Assembly: GCF_037126465.1 (NCBI RefSeq)
Contig: NW_026999318.1
Coordinates: 2,452,447 to 2,516,446 of the forward strand
From: Ornithodoros turicata
Taxonomy: Eukaryota > Arthropoda > Arachnida > Ixodida > Argasidae
Direction: 5' to 3'
Length of the DNA: 64,000 nucleotides
In this document: positions 21,624 to 32,339 of the stretch, piece by piece
Layout of the letters: each line of letters starts with the position of its first letter
Position numbering within the stretch: position 1 is the stretch's first letter
The notes under the pieces: generated by a model
What the model saw: only the letters and a program-made list of their open reading frames with translations
The model's database searches: none
Told to the model about the DNA's origin: nothing
Translations under genes and position numbers: made by a program

Positions 21624-23532
21624 TCAGCACTGTCCACTGTGGAACTCTAGGAAACAGTTGCACCCCGACTCTAGACAGAGGAACACATTGCATCTACGGC
21701 AACGTACTCTGCACCTAGCATTGCATCCCGGTTTGCGACATCTTGGAAGTGAGCTTTTATTTACACCTGCAACCTCGGGCATGTGTTGAGCATTGTGGCA
21801 CCTTTCCCGCAAGGGAGGAAGATCCACTGGCCTTCGCTTTGTTTCATTCTGCTTTTCCGGAGAGTCTGCTGGAGGAGCTCGCTTGGAGCTCAGTGTCTGC
21901 CCTTCGAGGAGTGCCCTTCCAACAAACATCTTGAAGTCGAAGGACTGAAGGATCTCCCTGCTAGGCTGCCCTTCTACTGCTTTCTCTTCTCTGTACTGCA
22001 CCCATGGGTTAGCTGAGGACAGATCCACCATGTGAAAAAGAAACATAATTGTCCATTTGGCAGTTTGTGCCCTTAGCGGAAAGTAGCTGAGCAGCCTGTC
22101 AGAGAGATCCACACCTCCCATGTTCACATTGTACCTGTTCACAAAGATGGGCGAGGAACTTCAATGTGCTTCTTTTCCTTCTTTGACCACCGTCTGCATG
22201 TGTCTGTAGGTTCTACACCATCTACGGTGAATAGCAAGCGCACACCCTTATTATCGAGCCATTTTACAAAACACATGCTGTCATCGGAACTCACGACCTG
22301 CACATGTGCTTTTCGGCCTTCAGCATTCATTTCTTTATCACCCTTCAGCTTTGCTTTGAGCGCAGGCGGAACGCGATTCATCATAACAGTTCCGGTTCCA
22401 CCAAAGCCTCTTTCACTGAGCACTTCCAGCAACGAAAGAGTTGTGAAATACCGGTCGAAGTAGAGGATATGTCCAGGGCTGAGGGAACTCGTCAGTTTTA
22501 GAACAGCCACACCTCCTACACCCACATTTTTGTTGTTTCCTGACTCGGAAGTGTACGTGGTCTTTCCATGGTACACATGGAAATCAGTGGCTTTGCCAGC
22601 TGGTGTTGCCAGGACAATCACCTTGATTCCAACAGGGTTGGGCTTGTTCGGCACGTACTTACAGAATCCAACCCTGCCTGAAAATGGCACCATCTGCTCA
22701 TCAGTGCAAATATTTTTTGTGCGTGTTTGCTTGAGGCAGGTTCCTCAGACCCTCTCTATTAGCGGCCCCACCTTCCAAAGCTTGTCATTCTTCTTTTCTT
22801 CTGATGACAGAGAGAGGTCGTCAACAAGCTTGAGTCGCGACCGCATTTAGAAAAGGCGGTCCCTACTCATTGCATTTCTGAATAATGTGATCTTTGTCAG
22901 GGAATTCCAATACATCCTAATCCTCGGGTATTTCAAGCAGGACATAAGGATGCAAATGCCAAGGATCTTAATTTCTTCTGCTGTAGCCAGGCCACTGGAA
23001 TCTTGTATGAAACGCAGGTTCGTGTTAAATGCTAACATGTGAAAGAGGTCTTCATCTAGGTACTGCGTAAAGTAGTGAAGTGGTGTCCAGGATTCGTGGG
23101 TCAGGATCGTGTCATCTTCCCTCGCTGAGATATCTACCGGAGCGAAACTGAAAGCAATGACACGAATTAGACTATGCAAAATTACACATCGCGAGGTACA
23201 GCAACGATATACACTACACGATGCGAAGCACTGTGTACTTGCTTCTCAGATATTTTCCACTGTACTCTCTGCGAGGAACACACAGGGGTAGGTTCCTTGG
23301 ATTCTATTTCAGTATCATTACCCGGAATAGGCTCTTTTTGTGGCTGGCTCGTGACTTCTGGTTGTTGCAGGTACTCAGCGTCGTCCGATACATCTTCGAC
23401 GTGAGACGAGCGAGCACTTGCAAGGTCTCCTCGTGTTGCGGGCTGAAACACAAAACAAATAAAAAGGGCAATGTGTGTGCAATCAAATAAGCGATGATTT
23501 GTTAATCCTGCAAAACAAGTCCTACAAGACAC
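21624..23532 (-). pseudogene. piggyBac transposase, nearly full length
   Basis: Segments in order: an acidic N-terminus (23532-23182), the core start (23179-22847; ESWTPLHYFTQYLDEDLFHM and GICILMSCLKYPRIRMYW), a short bridge with one stop that ends ICTDEQMVPFSGRVGF (first catalytic Asp), then 22693-22139 with GHILYFDRYFTTLSLLEVL (second Asp). After a frame change near 22142 come NMGGVDLSDRLLSYF (third Asp) and a Cys-rich C-terminal finger (CRKPGCNARCRVRC, CNVFLCLESGCNC) ending at 21624. All three catalytic Asp survive. At least two stops and two frame changes disable it. TTAA flanks were not confirmed. Confidence 0.85.
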
Positions 23533-23989
23533 ATTCGAAAAGCACGAACACTGGTGCGACTAAATTATGTTACAGAGACAGATAGTACAGCTCGCTGTAC
23601 ACGCACTGAACAAACGGGAAGTCACAGGCACCGCCCGTATAGCCTGCTGTACAGTGCATATTTTGGTCCACCCTGCATCCTTTATGTAGTCGGCACGTCC
23701 TATCACTCTCTTAATTTGTGGTAAAAAGGGTGCAGAACATGATGCAAGTAAAAGTTTTCACATTGTGTGCGATATTGAAATAATAGACCTTCTGAAATAA
23801 TGCTGACCTCGAGAGCCTGTCGTGCCACTCATGTGGCGTCTTTCAGCCTTTTTACTTCTTCCTTCAGTGCTCCTGCACCCTATTGACGTTATTTGAACAT
23901 GCACGTATACAGTGCATTGTGTGTGCAGTTTCGGATTCAAAATTTGCCGTAAGGAGTGTATGGGCCGCAAAAAAGAGCTAGTACAGTAT

Positions 23990-24842
23990 CATAGGTGGGG
24001 AAGTTACTTTTATTTTGTAGTGCACTACCGTTACTCACTACTTTTTCCAAAAAGTAACGCGTTACCTCATTCGTTACTGTTGAATAGTAGGTAACGCGTT
24101 ACTAATGCCGTTACTTCTGATAAGTAATGCCGTTAATTTTGCATTACTTCACCAGTTGTCCTTATAATATGTACTATTTTTGGTTGAGTCACATAAGTGC
24201 ATTCCGCAAATCAATACAAGCTATGTTGGGCACAAACAAGGGTCACCCATGAATACAACTTACATGTAGGGTTCATTGCAACGCACAAGAAGTTGTTATT
24301 CAAAAATTTCGTCTGTGAGCTTCGCCCGTTTCGCTGAGAGGATGCCTAATGACCAGTGTGTGCTCCTTGTCAAGATTTATAGAGACGGTGACCTTTTAAT
24401 ATCACAGAGTACAAGTCCAACTATAATCCATTAACCATTATTAACCATTAGTCTAGAGACTATTTTGCCGACGTTTTTACCCCATTCGTCCGAAAAATAC
24501 CAGAGGGAGTGAAAAACAGAGGTGGTAAACAAAGGTGACATCTCAACCCGGGTAGGTCAACAACACTTCTTTTGCGTTCTTCATGTGTGCTGATGTGACC
24601 TCGTCATTGTTGAAGATGAATAGAAAAAATCGGGGATTTTTCCGGATTCTGCAGGCACGGTACTCGCTCAAGCTTTCAAGTTTAGACGATGAAGCAATGT
24701 TCCCGAACACGCAGTAACGCATAACGCCGTTACGCGTTAGTTATTAAAAATGTAATGACGTTACGTTACTCATTACTTTTCTTCCAAATGTAATGCGTTA
24801 CCACATTTCACTACCCGAATGTAACGCGTTACCGGTAACGCG
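23990..24842. mobile_element. hAT-type MITE rich in GTAACGCGTTAC motifs
   Basis: An 853-bp insert flanked by a perfect 8-bp duplication, TACAGTAT, at 23982-23989 and 24843-24850. The left end reads CATAGGTGGGGAAGTTAC; the right side ends in GTAACGCGTTACCGGTAACG. Dozens of GTAACG/CGTTAC motifs, many forming GTAACGCGTTAC palindromes, fill the outer 150 bp on both sides. The middle is non-coding. Confidence 0.75.
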
Positions 24843-25189
24843 TACAGTATACTATACAGTAGGTCCCAGGAGGTTGCTCAAGCAACAGCCACTTTTGAGC
24901 TGATTTGGCTCCCAATGATCTTAACTTGTGCAATAATCGTGTAATCGCGATAGACTGACCACGTAACGGTCATGTAACTGTCTGCGATTAACTATACATG
25001 GGTTTCACGTGACGTAAGATTCTCTCTTTCTCTCCTTCTTCCCTCTCTCATTTTCTCCGCGACGCCGTTTTGTTGGGCCGGCTGCCGTGGAGTGAGCGCG
25101 GTTGAACGTACTTGTCTCGTTATAGTCGTTCTGTGTTTCGTACATCGGAGCTATCCATTTATCCATGCGTGTTGCACGTCTCTCTTCTA

Positions 25190-25890
25190 ATGTCACAAGG
25201 TCAAGCAGCAATGCGCGCCTTCACTGCTGGCTATTTTAGCCAAACTGTCGGGTCTATCTGGTCACGATATGCCGACAAGATAGAAATGTGCAACGGTGTC
25301 GACCCGTACGAGCTTCGAGAAGGAGTGGACGTTAGAACAGACGTGAATCTATTGCCTGATGTGTCGTATGAGGACATGGTGAACTACTTAGTGTTGGCTA
25401 CGAGCTCTGTCACGCTGGAACAAATGAAAGCCTACAAATCGCTGGAATCGCACAATTATTTCACAAGCGGATGGGTTAGTGGCCTGTCAACAACAAGACC
25501 TGCGTATGATAGATGCTTAATCCTCAGCAAAGTAAGTACATCACCAGAATGCTTGCTGTGCGTTTGCTTGTTCATATGTTCGTTCAGGTTTTATGTGATT
25601 GGATAGGCCGTATGAACAATGCTCCAGGTATGCTTTGTTTATCACTAACATATCACTGTTCACTGCAGGTGAACCATTCCCAGAGACTTCGAGATGTCCC
25701 GCTGAAAGTCTGGATTTTGTGTCGTGACAGCGGAGAAGTGCTGACTGCACACTGCACATGCATGGCTGGGGCCGGTGAGACATGTTCTCATGTGGGTGCT
25801 ACTTTATTTGCCACTGAAGCACATGTATTTCAGTGGGAACAGTGGGAACAGATGGGAACGGTCACAAATATTGACATACCTGCCTGCTGA
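25190..25890 (+). CDS. SWIM-finger protein, truncated two-exon gene
   Basis: Exon 1 runs from the ATG at 25190 ([20 protein letters not shown]) to 25531, before GTAAGT. Exon 2 starts at 25669 after CACTGCAG. Both are in phase and give [18 protein letters not shown], then a SWIM finger, [20 protein letters not shown] (CxCx7CxH). Proteins with this layout in arthropod mobile elements continue into a YqaJ-type exonuclease. Here the frame ends at 25890 shortly after the SWIM domain, in a stretch containing a 9-bp duplication (CAGTGGGAA). The exonuclease is therefore missing. An opposing THAP gene follows immediately, as in the complete element at 52573-57750. A pyrimidine-rich region at 25010-25060 precedes the gene. 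Confidence 0.6.
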
Positions 25891-26818
25891 GAGCTGTCCT
25901 GTTTTTTCATTGGTGGGGAGCTTGTTCCGGCTTCAGATGTTTCATCTGTCACCACCTCTTCATCGCATGCTGCTGCAGTACTCTGTTCAGTTTGCCCCAT
26001 TTTATCTTTGACACTTCCTTCATGTTCAGTCCTAGGTGCACTTTGCACCACCACATCTTGGAGACAATCTTCATGTTCAGTCCTAGATGCACTTCACACC
26101 ACCACATCTTGGAGACACTCTTCATGTTCAGTTGTGGATGTTCTGTGAGCTTGATTGTTCATGGGCTCCAGCTGGAGTCTCTTTGCAGCAGTCCTTGCTA
26201 GCGCCCTTTCCCTGCGACTGGTGGCGTTTTCGGTGGCTGGATGAGCATCGTACCCCAGATGTTGATTTGGAGCCCAGTCAACGCTTGTTTCATCCAGCTT
26301 ATAGGAGGGCTCTCCTGCAAATACGACCACAAGAGATTTTGTTAGCCATGTTAAATTACGTGGATATTGGAGTGCATAACACATGCAAGATTGAGTGCTA
26401 GAAAACTAACATACATAATTAGCACAACAGTTATCGGAAGCTGCTTACCGTTTTTGAAGTGTTTGTTGCACACGTAGACATTCGTGAGGTCGCGTAGGTC
26501 AGCCAGATTTATCCGGGCAAGCCAGGTCCTTCGTCGCCGTTCCGTGACCTCTCGTTCATTCGCAATGCGAATATGTTACGCTCGGCAACTTAAAAAATCT
26601 CACTTTAGTTGGCGTGCATTTCCTGTCTCTTCTTTTCGACCTCCGCTCGCAACCTGCTATTGCGCAGTTCGTCATTCCGCTCCTGTGAAACAAGCGTGCA
26701 ATCACCCACTCCGGCGTGCAAGGTAGTCACATGGCCCAACGATATGGCGGACCTGCCCAGTTGCAGACGACGGTATCGCACCATGCACTGCGCCGTGACG
26801 TATGTGAAAGCCATGTAA
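25830..26818 (-). pseudogene. THAP-domain transposase remnant
   Basis: The segment around 26560-26449 encodes NEREVTERRRRTWLARINLA and LTNVYVCNKHF, the second half of a THAP zinc finger with its final Cys-x2-His, ending at a GTAAGC donor at 26449. The next exon (about 26311-26094) encodes EPSYKLDETSVDWAPNQHLG and a charged linker. A 51-bp tandem repeat and the tail down to 25830 follow. The first half of the THAP finger is unclear (26818-26605), with a frame change near 26560. No DDE core is present. Confidence 0.5.
26019..26131. repeat. 51-bp tandem repeat, about 2.2 copies
   Basis: TTCATGTTCAG starts at 26019, 26070 and 26121. Each is followed by CCTAGRTGCACTT and ACCACCACATCTTGGAGACA except in the partial third copy. 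The period is 17 codons. Confidence 0.85.
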
Positions 26819-27163
26819 GTCCTCTACGCGCTAAATAAAGGACACATTATGAAACTTGTTTGACATGGCAGGGTAAAAATACTGCTCGAGATTGATTCAC
26901 ACAAGCATGTCGAACACATTGTGGTTCCTTTTAGTCCCGGAAAAGAAATGAGGTCGACATGAGATGTTTAAAACAAGAGATGAACGAGAAGGACACAGCG
27001 GCTACATTTCGTGACGTGTCTGAGTCAGTCGAGATCCTTTTTAGAGACTATACTTTTGTCTTCGTCAGCTTCGCGGCAACAATTGCGAGGAAGTCATCTG
27101 GTACCACGTGAAAAAGACTGGTGTGATTGCGATTGGCCGAATGCGTCAATTAGTATGCCATCA

Positions 27164-27453
27164 ACAACAACAACTTTATTTTGAGAGGAAGAGTGGGGAG
27201 GTTCATCGCCAGAGGCGATACTCTACCCCATTGCTGGTGGGGATGTGGGGAATAAAATAACGAGCCCCTTCACAATAACGATCGAAGTCCGATGGTGTCC
27301 AGAAATGTCAAAAGAGCTTTGAGTGCAGATCGTTGCTGGGCTGGATTGGGCCAGGGACCAAGCAATTTCGATAGGGAGAAGGGGCGAGAGTCCAGCTGAC
27401 TAAGAGACTCGGAGAGTGCGGTTCGGGAAGGTTGGTAGTGGGGGCAATGAATG
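27164..27453 (-). mobile_element. 5'-truncated LINE, C-terminal/3' end with (GTT)n tail
   Basis: On the minus strand the frame reads SQLDSRPFSLSKLLGPW and RSALKALLTFLDTIGL, then a 3' UTR ending in a GTT repeat. The flanks carry an 11-bp duplication with one difference: GTATGCCATCA at 27153-27163 and GTACGCCATCA at 27454-27464. The coding tail resembles that of the RNase H-type LINE at 44423-44668. Confidence 0.7.
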
Positions 27454-27904
27454 GTACGCCATCATGCGTGCAGTAACTGTCTGCGTTTAACTGTAGAAGG
27501 TCCTCTACGTGCTGAATAAATTACGGATCACCTTACCGCTGGGCACAATACATCCGTGCCACTGGAAGTGATCGACAGCAACTTTCCGCATCAAATAAAG
27601 TTGAACAGAAAATGATTATTCGCATTATATCTGCAACATATAGCTGCAGTGTTATAGCTGCAATGTAGGAGGACGCCATAGCAGCAAATATTTTTCTTGT
27701 AGGATGTTTGGAAAAGCACAAAAACAACACTGCATTTGCCGTCGTCATGACTGGCCCGAGCGGGAGCTTCTCCCGGGCGCTGCCATGAGGCACCCGTTCT
27801 CCCTAGGCCAACTTTTTGGGGGAGCTGCATGACCAGAAAGCTATCAAGAGACTGGATACGATTTCGACCCCTGATCAAGACTGGATCATTAGTTTAAGGT
27901 CAAT

Positions 27905-28250
27905 CGCATCATGTGTCAAACACTGCAGTTCCATTGCTCATTCTTCCCCAGACGACTAATTACTGGAATTATCTTCTGGAGCGGCCGATCTCCATTGTGG
28001 ACCATTTTGTGCTCATGCAAGAACTCGTCTGCTACCTCTGTATTGTATAAACCTCCATTTTTGTGTAATTTGCATTGTGTCCGTGCAGTTTCTGTGTGTG
28101 TGTAGTCAGCTTTGTGCTCTCTCTATGTATTCCCCCCCCTTCTTATCTTATGTTGTAAGAAATCTTACCCCCCCCCCCCCCCCATGTAAAGCCCCCACGG
28201 GTGCCTTTGAGGTATCTATCATAAATCGATAAATATACGTTTTTCAGACT
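27905..28250 (+). mobile_element. CR1-like LINE 3' end
   Basis: Plus-strand frames near 27945 give a CR1-type C-terminal motif in pieces (SFFPR, then NYWNYLLERPISIVDHF). They are followed by a T/C-rich 3' UTR with a 16-base C run at about 28168-28184 and the end CATGTAAAGCCCCCACGGGT...ATAAATCGATAAATA, resembling CR1 termini in ticks. 5'-truncated. Confidence 0.5.
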
Positions 28251-28264
28251 TTCTCTATTGCTGA

Positions 28265-28745
28265 ACACTTTCAGTGGGCTGACCTCCAATACATGTTGAA
28301 GCAAGTGTCACGCACTTGCTATCCGTCCATTTTACAATCAGTCTTTTCATCAGAGCTACAATATGCATTTTTTAGCCTCTTCATCATGATGGTCCGTGTG
28401 CCTTCGAATCCTTTTTCTGTGAATTTTTCGAGGAGTGACAGTACGGTGAACTACCTGTAGAAAAAAACAAAGGAGCCACGGGGAATAGAGTTGACAAGTC
28501 TCAGAATGACTTTGCCCTGGTAAATATCAAATTCCATTACCACACCGTCTGAAGTCATAATCGTGAAGTTCTTAAGGCCAACAGGACACGGCTTTCCACG
28601 AACATATTGCTGAAGGAAATGGAATCATTTGCTCATCCACTGGGTCGCAGGATGGTGACCACTCTTATCGGAGGCACTGGTTTCTCGCAGCATCAGTCAC
28701 TGGTTGCACCTTCCACAGCTTGTTAGTATTAGACTCTGGAGGTCC
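28265..28745 (-). pseudogene. piggyBac transposase fragment
   Basis: Minus-strand frames give NTNKLWKVQPVTDAA, CDPVDEQMIPF (first catalytic Asp) and, in a shifted frame, GKPCPVGLKNFTIMTSDGVV with MEFDIYQGK. This is a piece of the core around the first Asp, about 120 codons, with frame changes and no later motifs. Confidence 0.7.
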
Positions 28746-28974
28746 TTGTACTTGTAGCGGGCTGTGGACAACGACGAAGATGGCCATGCGCCTGGAGCAC
28801 CTGCCTCATTTCCACCGGCACGGCCATGAAGGTAGGCCACCGTCATCGCCTCTCTGTGGCATACCATCATCGCCAGTCGGGACTCATGTAGAGGAACTCC
28901 ACCTCCTCTACATACTGAATCCACAGAATGTAGGTTCGTCCTCAAAACTCAAAACTCTTTTTGTGGCATTCCCT

Positions 28975-29105
28975 ATTGAAAATAATTCTGGAGGTTACCT
29001 CAAAGTCTGAAGTCTTGAGGTTGCCTCAGAGCTTGAGGTTCTGGGGTTACCTCAGAGCTTTGAGTTCTGGGGTTACCTCAGAGTTTGAGGGCCTGACATT
29101 TCCAC
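28975..29105. repeat. Degenerate minisatellite of GGTTACCTCAGAG-type units
   Basis: About four imperfect units of roughly 28-32 bp containing GAGGTTRCCTCAGAG, each with an internal TGAGGTnnCCTCA near-palindrome. The same motif builds the larger array at 31240-31525. Confidence 0.75.
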
Positions 29106-29169
29106 AGAGTGGACCTCAAGGCATGAACAACACAGAGTGCCCTTAGCACGACTTCGTGTTCAAATACTT

Positions 29170-30600
29170 TTTATTGGTATTGAGGTCATCAGATTCTAAA
29201 TACTTTTTCAGACACTTTAATTTGTCGTTCAGTGTCGCGTCTGTCTTCATTTTCCTTCTGGTTTCTTCGCCTTGCTCCGCTCAGCTCTTGAAGCACTGGA
29301 GGTATGCACCTAGAAATAAAATTCAGTTCAGGTACGATAACCAAAGAGGTCATACAAAAGAACGCACGAAATGCCGAATAGTGATTACCAAAGTGAGTGA
29401 GCATGTCTGCACCTACGAAAGTAATTTACTCCCTGCAGTGACAAAACTATAAAATGACATTATGATAAATTGCCAAACTCAAAACGCAGACGGTTGTGAC
29501 CATTGGCATGCCTAGAGTCTCCAGATAAGCTTAGTACCTCTATGCATACCAAAAATATGCGTATATGTTTTGAACAAAAAAAAGAAAAACGATAAATGCT
29601 TGTCAAACCAGAGGGATGAACAGTCTGGGGAGCAGCAGCCTCAGGCACGCTGTCGAATGAAAAGCAACAGAAGGACAGACATTTTGTGGCGATAGTATAC
29701 CGTTCAAGATATGTAAACACTCACATTATCCTGCGTTTGTTGCGATTCCAACCCACACTTTGATGGTTTTCCTGTCCACTTTCATTCGCTGCTGGCCTTG
29801 GCAACATCCTCAGTGCCTCCCACGCGACATGCAATCTATCTGAATTGCATCACAGGGAATCTGGAAATATGGTATCACAAATATTACAATTTCAAAGTTA
29901 CATCTACTTCTAAAGTGTAACTTTCTATTCATAAGATATTGAAGCACAATTTTTCCTTTTAAACAAGACACACACGCACACACACACACACATACTGCAA
30001 AAACCATATTCAATAAAATTCCCTTCACATACCTTCCAGAAAGAAGCTTCCACGGGTCTTCTCGCCATCCTTCCGGAAAATAGCGTGCACTGCATATTCA
30101 GTGTTCCGATTGAAAATCTGTGCCATCGTAGTCTTAACGTCGTCCACAGAAGCAACAACTCGAATGTCGTCAAAAGCCTCACCTGTACACACGTCATCAT
30201 GACACCTTATTAATAAGCAGCACGCAGGATGAAGCAAATACACACACAGACCATGGCATGGAAGCCGGCGTGTAACTGCTCGAAGCATAGGGGATGCGAT
30301 TCCAAGAACCATAAAAGCGGGAATTTGTTGTACGGCCCCTCTCGAACCAAGGAAAAAGGGAGAAAGAAGGATGCTTCGCTCGAGCGGAGAAACTGAGTCT
30401 GGCTGTAAAAACGACACCGATGCTGCATGTTTCCCGCTTCGTAACCCAAATAAATTCCATCTTTTGTAGTTTCTTTGCACAGCATTTCATCGTAATGGTA
30501 TCGCCAACCTGTTTGAAGCTCATAGGAGCAGAACGTATCGAAACAACTCCTATTTGCAGCTTTGTCTCATTTTTGGCCCCTAACAAAAATTGACGCGTGA
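29170..30600 (-). other. Exon-like segments of an unrecognised gene
   Basis: A 150-nt open segment at 30182-30033 is bracketed by GTGTACAG and GTATGTG splice-like sites and encodes AFDDIRVVASVDDVKTTMAQ and AVHAIFRKDGEKTRG. Downstream pieces near 29870-29730 (WEALRMLPRPAANESGQENH) and 29310-29170 (ELSGARRRNQKENEDRRDTE) also follow acceptor-like sites. The phases do not join without a stop, so I cannot confirm one transcript and recognise no domain. A (CA)n run lies within at 29967-29993. Confidence 0.25.
29967..29993. repeat. (CA)n microsatellite
   Basis: Thirteen CA-type dinucleotides with one CG interruption. Confidence 0.9.
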
Positions 30601-31239
30601 ACTTCCGTTTATCCTATAAAATTCGTGCCTATTGAGTTTTGAGATGATTCCTCATGCAAAAATCTGTAGTGTAAATTTCACACGACTAATGCGATTTCTG
30701 TTTGCATATTATTAAAACCCCCGAGACTAGGGAGCTACGAAAACAGACTCTCACGGAAGTTCCCGTCTCTCTTCGTAGTTCTTTGTATAGTCTCGGGTTT
30801 TAGCAATATGAATTATAATGACTAGCTCGCCTCGCTTGCTTTTTAGCAATTCTTTCATTGTGATTTTTGTGTAACTTTCGTATTGGTGTACAACTTGTTT
30901 GTGTTAACTGTGCTAGTAGAGCTTTAATTTATAACCGAATATAATTGAACTTATGCCTTCCTATGTGGATCACCCAAAATTTCATGCAACATTTTGGCGT
31001 TACGGTTTGGTGTAGGGTTAGTTAACGTTACCTTTAATGAAGTTAGCATGATTAAATTAAAAGTCACCAAACTAAATTCTACTCCAAAAAGCTTGCGAAC
31101 CTCTCCAACAAAAGCGGCACCTGAGAAATGGCCACCGAAATTCCCAAAGCTGTAAGGTGTATCAAGGTGTGAAGCCCTATGTTAATACTAAAGATGCGCT
31201 GAGGTAGTGCTACGAGAGCTATGGTCTCATCTGAGGTCT

Positions 31240-31525
31240 TGAGGCGGAGCCTTAAAAGAACCACAGTCAGGTCTGGGGCTCTGAGGTTGAATCTCAGAAT
31301 TGCTTGAGGTTCCCTCAAAAGAGCGAAAGCGAGGTCTAAGGTCCTGAGGCACAACCTCAGAATTTCTTGGGGTAACCTTGAGGACCCACAGCCAGGTCTG
31401 AGGTCCTGAGGTAGGGTCTCAGGATTTCTTGAGGTAACCTCAGGGGAACCACAGGCAGTTCTGAGTTAAGCTCAGAGAACCTCAAGAAAGCCTGAGGAAA
31501 CCTCAGGATTTCTGAGGTAACCTCT
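31240..31525. repeat. About 63-bp minisatellite, at least four units
   Basis: Units begin GGTCTGAGGTCCTGAGG (variants), pass through CCTCAGAATTTCTTGAGG and end near CCACAGCCA. Periods are 62-63 bp. Each unit holds CCTGAGG/CCTCAG inverted pairs. It lies directly beside the piggyBac remnant at 31540-32330 and is open on the minus strand. Confidence 0.8.
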
Positions 31526-31539
31526 GTACGTTTTTCCAT

Positions 31540-32330
31540 TAGGGTTACATTACTGATTATTCCAAAACTCAAGGCAGGAGTCAGGGAACATGTCCTGCCC
31601 TTGAAGATTCCGACACCATAATTCACTCCATCCTTTCCTGCAAGAGCAAAGTTCTTCAGTCCCACTGCTTTTTGTCTGGTACTCTTCGTAAGACATCGGC
31701 CTGAAAATGGATTTATTTGCTCGTCCACGCAGAAACAGTTAGGTCTTTGTAAAACCAAGCAACCCTTCCACACCACCTCAACAAGGGGAGCAACCTTCCA
31801 AAGCTGTTCACATTTTTTGTCAGCTTCAGTGACAGAGCAAGTCAAACCTTAACAAGAAAAAAGGGATTGTTGGGGATGGTTGGATCTTAACATGGTGTCT
31901 GTACTGTTGTGCTATTGTGCTGTCATTCCTTTCTTCCAGAAGCACCAAATTCTCGGATAGCCAATCAATTCCATGAGCATGGAGCACCCGAAAAAAATTG
32001 CTTCACTTTTGGCTTGTGATTTTTGTGATTACTCCACGCCATTTGTGTATCCTCTGGTTTGTTTTTTTGAGCCATTGTTTCAAACATACTGTCTTCCACT
32101 TACTGCTTGTAATGGTGCACAGTTGAAAATTTGGACCTATCTTCTGAGAAGACTCGATTCATGCAGACTTCGCTGTTTTGCACAAGGGACGTCATTGTTG
32201 CAGATGTGTACTTGACTTATCGTTGTCACTATCTGATGAATTGTTGGAGTACTCCTCTGTATTGGAGTCGTGCGTACCATACACATATTCATCATCCAAA
32301 TCTGAAATATATTGGAATAGTCACAACCAC
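31540..32330 (-). pseudogene. piggyBac transposase fragment with acidic N-terminus
   Basis: Reading down from 32330: the acidic segment DLDDEYVYGTHDSNTEEYSN, a degraded core piece (SMLMELIGYPRIWCFW), then 31845 onward with KKCEQLWKVAPLVEVVWKG, CVDEQINPFSGRC (first catalytic Asp) and AVGLKNFALAGKDGVNYGVG. The frame then runs into the minisatellite. The second and third Asp regions are lost. Confidence 0.7.
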
Positions 32331-32339
32331 AAATTGTTT

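Noticed and set aside
31240..31525. CRISPR array or direct-repeat array with spacers
   Set aside because: The units are adjacent without unique spacers, diverge gradually as in a minisatellite, and the context is eukaryotic.
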